From the NCBI RefSeq assembly GCF_003184905.1, contig NZ_QFRU01000008.1, forward strand, positions 124,001-188,000: DNA of 64,000 nt, in the 5' to 3' direction. The translations under genes and the position numbers were made by a program. This DNA comes from Bacillus sp. CGMCC 1.16541. GTDB lineage: Bacteria > Bacillota > Bacilli > Bacillales > Bacillaceae_H. The notes under the pieces are model-generated. The model worked only from the letters and a program-made list of their open reading frames with translations, was not told the DNA's origin and did not search any database. Shown piece by piece: positions 58,878-64,000 of the stretch. Every line of letters starts with the position of its first letter. Positions within the stretch are counted from its first letter, which is position 1.

Positions 58878-59939
58878 TTAAAGTGCAACAAATTCCGTAT
58901 ATCGTTTGTAAATATGCTCCCGTAACTGACTGTCACTTAACTTTTGATCATACGCTTTAAACAGAAGATAGCGAAGGTCTTTTGGTACTTCTGACGCTAC
59001 ATATGAAGCAACGACTTTCCGGTCTAATCCTGCCTTTCTTGCTTTTTCTAGCCAATCGTTAACGTTTTTTTGAAGTTTCTCTAGCTCTTCATTTAACACC
59101 ATTTGAAATTGTTCTAACTCTTGTCGAAACTCTTCTGGCATTTTAATCATAAGCTCTTCCATGCTATTCTCTTTCCAATATTCGGCTTTCATTTTAGTAG
59201 AAAGCCCATATGCAATTTTATGAATATCGATATAATGGTTCCCCTTTACTTTTAACCGCTTTCCATTCGGCCAGCGTAACACCCACCCTTCGCTATTATG
59301 ATCGATTTCACTCTTTAACTTCACTGCTTCTTCAATGGTTAGCTTCACTTGTTCGGTCACTGCCATGCCGAGTTGTTTACCAAGTTGTAAAAGCTCTTCA
59401 TACGGATAATCATATCCTGTCAATCGATTGACTGCACCAATCATAATTAAGTCTGATAAACCATTATAGTTTACGACCACTTTTGTACGTGGATCAATAA
59501 TTTCTACAAGTAGAGTTAATTCGTCTGGTATATGTACAGAAGCATATTTACTATCCCAAATGTGCTGCGCTACTTTTGCTTGTTCGGACTCAAAAGAACC
59601 ACGAGTTGCCCAATACACCTGCCCATCCACTTTATAGCTAATCCCTAAAGAGCCATCATGTTTCACTGTAAACTCAGGCACTTCATGAAACGGAATATCT
59701 ACTTCATATTCAGGATACTCTCCATAATTAAAGAATTTTGGGAATGGCCTCGCGATAACTTCTCCGGACTTTTCATTTAAAATTAATCCACGGCATGAAA
59801 GTGTCACATCGTTCCAACGCTTTTCATACGTAACGTGCTCTGTATAATTCAAAATAACAAGATGAGCGTAAATCGGGTGTTCACGTCTTGTCACATACTT
59901 TTGTTCGACTTCAAACATATATGCGTCTTTTTCAAACAT
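58878..59939 (-). CDS. RNA ligase of the T4 Rnl1-like family
   Basis: The 353-residue ATP-dependent RNA ligase has all nucleotidyl-transferase motifs: motif I KHDGSLG (adenylated Lys93), a preceding CRGLILNE and FPKFFNYGE, motif III WATRGSF, motif IIIa LLVEIIDP, motif IV SEGWVLRW and motif V LKVKGNH. A C-terminal helical domain (about 240-353) matches the tRNA-recognition domain of Rnl1-type ligases. It joins 3'-OH and 5'-phosphate RNA ends. It is first in a two-gene operon with the kinase-HD protein. AAAGGAG is eight bases before the ATG. Confidence 0.9.
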   Translation of the reverse strand: MFEKDAYMFEVEQKYVTRREHPIYAHLVILNYTEHVTYEKRWNDVTLSCRGLILNEKSGEVIARPFPKFFNYGEYPEYEVDIPFHEVPEFTVKHDGSLGISYKVDGQVYWATRGSFESEQAKVAQHIWDSKYASVHIPDELTLLVEIIDPRTKVVVNYNGLSDLIMIGAVNRLTGYDYPYEELLQLGKQLGMAVTEQVKLTIEEAVKLKSEIDHNSEGWVLRWPNGKRLKVKGNHYIDIHKIAYGLSTKMKAEYWKENSMEELMIKMPEEFRQELEQFQMVLNEELEKLQKNVNDWLEKARKAGLDRKVVASYVASEVPKDLRYLLFKAYDQKLSDSQLREHIYKRYTEFVAL

Positions 59940-60228
59940 TTCATTCTCTCCTTTATAGAGATCTTTTCATGTATTTCTCTCACTATTCTACCATTCTTTT
60001 AGCTCATTCTATTTTCCTTCATTCTATATGTTTTTTGTTAGCAGGTTCTATGTTCATTTCTAAAGGGTCGCTTCCTATTTTCTAAAAGCAATTCACGACT
60101 CATCATTTAAAGAGCATCGTATAAGATAGCGATAGCTTTACATAATACAGTAAAAATTAGTAAAAATAGAATTGTGATCTAACAGTAATTCATATTGTTA
60201 ACCTTATGTAAAAATTAAAACTTATCTC
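59940..60228. other. Divergent intergenic region, RNA-repair operon and PadR-ChrA operon
   Basis: No gene is seen. The half near 59940 must hold the promoter of the RNA-repair operon, but I could not define -35 and -10 boxes with confidence. Confidence 0.4.
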
Positions 60229-60258
60229 TTGAACATCAAAACCAAATGATGTTACACT
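60229..60258 (+). promoter_or_regulatory. Promoter of padR-chrA
   Basis: TTGAAC at 60229-60234 and TACACT at 60253-60258 are 18 bases apart. The predicted start site falls at the edge of the palindromic operator. Confidence 0.55.
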
Positions 60259-60267
60259 GTTTATAGT

Positions 60268-60301
60268 TTTCGATATCGAAATTCGAAATCGGTTATCGAA
60301 A
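60268..60301. promoter_or_regulatory. Palindromic PadR operator
   Basis: TTTCGATATCGAAA (60268-60281) is a perfect palindrome. TTCGAAATCGGTTATCGAA follows at 60282-60300 with the same TCGAAAT/ATCGAA half elements. They lie between promoter and PadR start. Confidence 0.7.
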
Positions 60302-60317
60302 GTAGGAGGCGGCCACC

Positions 60318-60626
60318 TTGGAAGATAAAGTTTTACGAAAATTATTTTTAGGATTTATTCAAATTCACATTTTACATCACGCAAAAGAACATCCTGTTTT
60401 TGGATCGTGGATGCTCGAAGAACTTAGAGAGCATGGCTATAATATTAGCCCTGGTACACTTTATCCCATTTTTCATTCAATGGAAAAAGACGAATTATTG
60501 GTGCGTGAAGATAAAAATGTAGACGGAAAAATCCGCAAGTATTATTCAACAACAGAAAAAGGTAATCATGTACTCGTTGAAGCTCGTAATAAAGCGTATG
60601 AGCTTTTTAAAGAAATTAAAGATTAA
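60318..60626 (+). CDS. PadR-family transcriptional regulator
   Basis: The 102-residue regulator is a subfamily-2 PadR: winged helix (LRKLFLGFIQIHILHHAKEH; the recognition helix in NISPGTLYPIFHSMEKDELL; wing KNVDGKIRKYYSTTEKG) with one dimerisation helix. The TTG start has AGGAGG upstream. It is 17 bases ahead of chrA, with operator sites before it. Such PadR proteins repress chrA or multidrug pump genes and themselves. Confidence 0.9.
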   Translation: MEDKVLRKLFLGFIQIHILHHAKEHPVFGSWMLEELREHGYNISPGTLYPIFHSMEKDELLVREDKNVDGKIRKYYSTTEKGNHVLVEARNKAYELFKEIKD

Positions 60627-60643
60627 CTTGAAAGGAGTTTGTT

Positions 60644-61837
60644 ATGAAAGAGAAACACACCAAGACAGACTTTCGTTCATTAATGGAGATTTTACTTGTT
60701 GCGACACGACTTGGTTTTACTTCGTTTGGCGGTCCTGTTGCTCATTTAGGTTATTTTCATGAGGAGTATGTGCGCAGACGTAAGTGGCTAGATGAAAAGA
60801 GTTATGCGGATTTAGTCGCGCTTTGTCAGTTCTTACCTGGACCTGCTAGTAGTCAAGTTGGCATCGGTGTTGGTGTTATGCGTGGTGGATTACTTGGAGG
60901 GCTTTTAGCGTTTATCGGCTTTACCTTGCCATCCGTCATCGCACTGATTCTCTTCGCTCTTGTCTTACAAGGATTAAACGTTGGTGAAGTTGGCTGGATT
61001 CAAGGGTTAAAAATTGTAGCTGTAGCAGTTGTGGCTCATGCCATTCTTGGTATGGCTCAAAAGCTTGCACCTGATTTACAACGCAAAGCAATTGTTTTGT
61101 TCGCCCTAGTCGCTACACTATTAGTTCAGACAGCTTTTACACATGTAGGCGTTATTTTAGTGTCAGGAGTCATTGGATACCTGATTTATCGTAATCAAAC
61201 TAGTACAGATGAATCAAGATTATTATTTCCAATTTCGCGTACGTTTGGATTTGTTTGTTTAACCTTATTTTTTGGTTTACTCGTCTTATTGCCAATATTA
61301 CGAGAAGTGACATCATTGAACTGGGTCGCGATGTTCGATAGCTTTTATCGCTCAGGATCACTTGTATTTGGTGGGGGTCACGTTGTTCTTCCATTATTAG
61401 AACGTGAATTTGTGCCAACAGGCTGGTTAAGTGACGAAGCATTTTTAGCTGGTTACGGTGCTGCTCAAGCTGTTCCAGGTCCGCTGTTTACATTCGCTGC
61501 TTATCTTGGGGCTGTGATGAATGGCTGGCAAGGTGGATTACTTGCAACGGTTGCAATTTTTCTTCCTGCATTTTTACTCATTCTTGGAACACTTCCATTT
61601 TGGGATACATTGCGTCGCAACCGAAAAGTACAAGGTGCTTTAATGGGTGTAAATGCTGCTGTAGTTGGTATTTTGATTTCTGCTTTCTATCATCCGATTT
61701 GGACAAGTTCTATTTTAGAACCGATTGACTTCGCTTTTGCTGCCATTTTATTCAGTATGCTGGTCTATTGGAAGCTTTCACCTTGGGTCATCGTACTAAC
61801 TGGCGCGATTGGTGGGGCACTACTAAGTATTATGTAA
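60644..61837 (+). CDS. chrA: Chromate transporter ChrA (two-domain)
   Basis: The 397-residue membrane protein of the CHR family comprises two homologous halves, each starting with a GG/PxxH-type motif: TRLGFTSFGGPVAHLGYFH and SFYRSGSLVFGGGHVVLPLL. PGP motifs (CQFLPGPASSQ; AQAVPGPLFTFA) occur in both. It exports chromate using the membrane potential. Ten or so transmembrane segments are present. Length and motifs are complete. Confidence 0.95.
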   Translation: MKEKHTKTDFRSLMEILLVATRLGFTSFGGPVAHLGYFHEEYVRRRKWLDEKSYADLVALCQFLPGPASSQVGIGVGVMRGGLLGGLLAFIGFTLPSVIALILFALVLQGLNVGEVGWIQGLKIVAVAVVAHAILGMAQKLAPDLQRKAIVLFALVATLLVQTAFTHVGVILVSGVIGYLIYRNQTSTDESRLLFPISRTFGFVCLTLFFGLLVLLPILREVTSLNWVAMFDSFYRSGSLVFGGGHVVLPLLEREFVPTGWLSDEAFLAGYGAAQAVPGPLFTFAAYLGAVMNGWQGGLLATVAIFLPAFLLILGTLPFWDTLRRNRKVQGALMGVNAAVVGILISAFYHPIWTSSILEPIDFAFAAILFSMLVYWKLSPWVIVLTGAIGGALLSIM

Positions 61838-61848
61838 AAATAAACTTC

Positions 61849-61884
61849 AAGGCTAGTTCGATTCTCATGCGAATTAGCCTTTTC
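61849..61884 (+). terminator. Terminator of padR-chrA
   Basis: AAGGCTAGTTCG pairs with CGAATTAGCCTT around ATTCTCATG and is followed by TTTT. Confidence 0.8.
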
Positions 61885-61986
61885 TGACATCTTCTTCAGC
61901 TCACCGTCTACTCCTCATACTCGTCATGCATATCTTCCTTATGAGCGATTCATACTAGTACTACTACATAACAAGAGGTGTATAAG

Positions 61987-62994
61987 TTGAATATAGACGG
62001 CCGCATCGTTACCTTAACATCAGGAGAAGTCGGTTCATTATGGTCAGGCTACATTGGTGAAACGCTTCTGGCTTGTGTGATGAAAAGCTTTCTTCATAAC
62101 GTAGAAGACCGAGATGCTAAAAAATTATTGCAACTAAATAACGACTACATACAAAAACGTATTGAAATTTATCATCACCTTTTTCAAACAGAAGGAATGA
62201 AAACACCTCAAGGGTTTGGTGATCAAGATGTTTTTTTAGATGCACCCAAAATGTTTTCCGATAAGTTTTACTTATTTTATTTAAAAGAAATGAGTCGAGC
62301 ATCCATCATTAACTACTCAAACGCACTGTTTGCCTCCCACAGACGAGACATCCGAATGTTTATGTTAAAAAATATGGATGAGTATGTGGAAGTATTTAAT
62401 GAGGCGATTGAAGCATTGCTTGAAAAAGGAATTGTGATACGAACACCAAGCATTCCAATTCCAACTGACATTTACTTTGTTGAAAGTAAAGACTTTTTAG
62501 GGAAATTTAGAGGTACACAACGCCCGATTAGCGCACAAGAAATTAAAGAAATTTACATAAACTTAGACACAAACATGCTTGGAAAATCAATAATGATTGC
62601 ATTTAGTCAGTCTGCAAAGTCCAATGACCTGCGTGAATACCTCGTACGTGGCCGTAAAATTGCACATAAACATATTGAGTTATTTATTAACATGTTAACG
62701 GATGAAGATCTCCCTTCCCCACAACTATGGGATCCTGAAGTAACAGAGTCCAGAATTGCACCATTTTCTGAAAAACTGATGCACTATCATACTGGACTAG
62801 CCGCCGCGAGCGGTTTGGCAAATTATGGTACAGCGGTTTCTCAAATAGCTCGAAAAGACATCTCACTCGCATTCGCACGTCTCATTGTTGAAACAGGAAA
62901 ATTTTCACTAGATGGAGCCAATTTAAGCATTAAAAAAGGATGGCTTGAACAACCACCACTTGCAGCAAATCGAGATAAATTATCAGATGATTGA
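61987..62994 (+). CDS. DUF3231-family protein, duplicated helical-bundle
   Basis: The 335-residue protein contains two related DUF3231 halves (about residues 1-165 and 175-335), each probably a four-helix ferritin-like bundle. Repeated elements are LTSGEVGSLWSGYIGETLLACV and, in the second half, LDTNMLGKSIMIAFSQSAKSNDL, with paired basic helices after. The family is common in bacilli and is often found near coat proteins (CotF-type); function unknown. The TTG at 61987 with AAGAGGTG seven bases upstream is the likely start. Confidence 0.8.
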   Translation: MNIDGRIVTLTSGEVGSLWSGYIGETLLACVMKSFLHNVEDRDAKKLLQLNNDYIQKRIEIYHHLFQTEGMKTPQGFGDQDVFLDAPKMFSDKFYLFYLKEMSRASIINYSNALFASHRRDIRMFMLKNMDEYVEVFNEAIEALLEKGIVIRTPSIPIPTDIYFVESKDFLGKFRGTQRPISAQEIKEIYINLDTNMLGKSIMIAFSQSAKSNDLREYLVRGRKIAHKHIELFINMLTDEDLPSPQLWDPEVTESRIAPFSEKLMHYHTGLAAASGLANYGTAVSQIARKDISLAFARLIVETGKFSLDGANLSIKKGWLEQPPLAANRDKLSDD

Positions 62995-63016
62995 CAGGTA
63001 GATATTGTTAATTCAC

Positions 63017-63066
63017 AAAAAAAGAGCGATGGAAAAAGGATAACACCCTTTTTCCATCGCTCTTTT
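63017..63066. terminator. Bidirectional terminator
   Basis: AAAAGAGCGATGGAAAAAGG pairs with its complement CCTTTTTCCATCGCTCTTTT around ATAACAC. It ends the DUF3231 gene and the SLH gene from opposite sides. Confidence 0.92.
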
Positions 63067-63119
63067 AGCCGACTCTAAACGACTAAACTGTTTAGTTCGT
63101 CCATTATTTTTAAAAGCAA

Positions 63120-63776
63120 TTAGTCTTCAAATTCAACATATCCACCAGCAATAAGTGCACGGTATACGAAGCTTGCAAATTGCGCACGGGAAACTGTTCC
63201 TGTTGGGTTAAAGTTATCCACAACTGTTACCCCATTTTCTGATAGGATGTTGATGTACTCACGGAACTCTGGAATTGCTTTGTTTAAATCTTTTACGGTA
63301 CTAGTTTCACCTGGAACATGATCTAATTCAAAGGCAAGAACTAATACTTTAGCCATTTGTTGACGACTAATTTGTTTTCCAGGATATAAGTATTTAGCGC
63401 TTCCTACTGTCGTTCCAGTCATAATGCCATAATCGTTCATTAAGTAAGCAGCCTTAACTAATTCTTTGTCTGTTAAGTTAACTGGTACGTCAGCGAATAC
63501 TTGCTTCATTAAGCCCTCGTCTTCATACACGCGTGAAATCATCTTGGCTGTTTGTCCGCGGTTAATCGCAAGGTTTGGTCTAAATGTACCATCGTTGTAT
63601 CCTGTAATAATTCCCCAGTCTGCTAACGTTTCAATTGCTTCATAGTGAGAATTATTGACAGCAACATCACTAAATGAAGACTCTTGTGCGCTTGCACTAA
63701 AAGGAAGTGCAGATCCCGTAACAACAAGAGCAGCTACGGTTGTTGCCACAAATTTTTTAAACTTCTTTTTGAACAT
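63120..63776 (-). CDS. Exported S-layer-homology (SLH) domain protein
   Basis: The 218-residue protein begins with a Sec signal (MFKKKFKKFVATTVAALVVT, then cleavage after SASA). Three SLH modules follow: SSFSDVAVNNSHYEAIETLA with GYNDGTFRPN, then the segments LVKAAYLMNDYGIMTG and REYINILSENGVTVVDN. SLH triplets bind pyruvylated secondary cell-wall polysaccharide. There is no other domain, so it is a free SLH trimer. ATG at 63776 has AGGGGG seven bases upstream. Confidence 0.9.
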   Translation of the reverse strand: MFKKKFKKFVATTVAALVVTGSALPFSASAQESSFSDVAVNNSHYEAIETLADWGIITGYNDGTFRPNLAINRGQTAKMISRVYEDEGLMKQVFADVPVNLTDKELVKAAYLMNDYGIMTGTTVGSAKYLYPGKQISRQQMAKVLVLAFELDHVPGETSTVKDLNKAIPEFREYINILSENGVTVVDNFNPTGTVSRAQFASFVYRALIAGGYVEFED

Positions 63777-64000
63777 TGTAAAACCCCCTATATTTGGTAG
63801 CCTAATAATATGTAAGACAAAATAGTAAATTTCATCTTCACTAGGAGATAATACCATAAACAACTATATAAAAGGGTGTGTCATTAGAACCTATTATCTA
63901 TCTTTTATCACCGAAATTAAAACATACTTTTTAACTATATAATTACTAAAATATACTTATAAAGGGATTAAATTAATATAAATACATTTCAAACCATACC
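63777..64000. other. SLH gene upstream region, no other gene seen
   Basis: The stretch is very AT-rich and should hold the promoter of the SLH gene. No further ORF, hairpin or operator was recognised before the window ends. Confidence 0.4.

Overview
The window is AT-rich DNA from an endospore-forming member of the Bacillaceae. The signs are a gerA-gerB-gerC germinant-receptor operon, a Spo0M-like gene, Gram-positive Shine-Dalgarno sites (AGGAGG type, many TTG and GTG starts), CsoR/CopZ/CopA, RocB, a purine riboswitch on nupG, GlnR/TnrA boxes and an SLH-domain exported protein. The genus cannot be fixed from sequence alone. No rRNA or tRNA gene and no CRISPR array was seen, and there is no coherent prophage.

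Layout. 1-9.3 kb: housekeeping transport and small proteins (YiaA/B fragment, NaChBac-type sodium channel, DAACS symporter, guanine riboswitch plus nupG, aminopeptidase AmpS, DUF3243). 9.3-11.4 kb: an intact IS200/IS605 element (tnpA, tnpB) whose left end is tandemly duplicated. 11.4-15.9 kb: ureABC without accessory genes, divergent from a DUR3-type urea symporter and its small partner, with GlnR/TnrA boxes between them. 16-20.3 kb: small membrane peptides, a GNAT, an alkyltransferase-like protein, a YibE/F pair and an M15-SPOR peptidase. 20.4-24 kb: nosD, nosL, nosY and nosF without nosZ, interrupted by an orphan IS605-like right end. 24.3-33 kb: small membrane proteins, a PepSY protein, the germination operon, and a CPBP protease with its HTH regulator.

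33-46 kb is the most unusual part. A cysteine-free, 802-residue Thr/Leu/Gly octapeptide-repeat protein with a C-terminal DUF6385-like domain is followed by three glycosyltransferase-2/TPR proteins and a second DUF6385-like protein. It is flanked by a divergent 932-residue glycosyltransferase-methyltransferase-glycosyltransferase and by two paralogous beta-rich proteins. None of the structural proteins has a signal peptide, which fits mother-cell assembly of a glycosylated spore-surface layer. I propose this as the candidate undescribed system.

46-64 kb: copper operon (csoR, copZ, copA and a His-rich YtkA-like protein), decayed genes, rocB, a PHB-depolymerase-like esterase, an RQC-minor-like protein, and a Spo0M/FbpB pair behind a yybP-ykoY manganese riboswitch. 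Then come an RNA end-healing and sealing pair (kinase-HD plus Rnl1-like ligase), PadR-ChrA, a DUF3231 protein and an SLH protein. Several short genes carry single in-frame stops or a homopolymer frameshift; they are listed as pseudogenes because sequence alone cannot separate decay from sequencing error.
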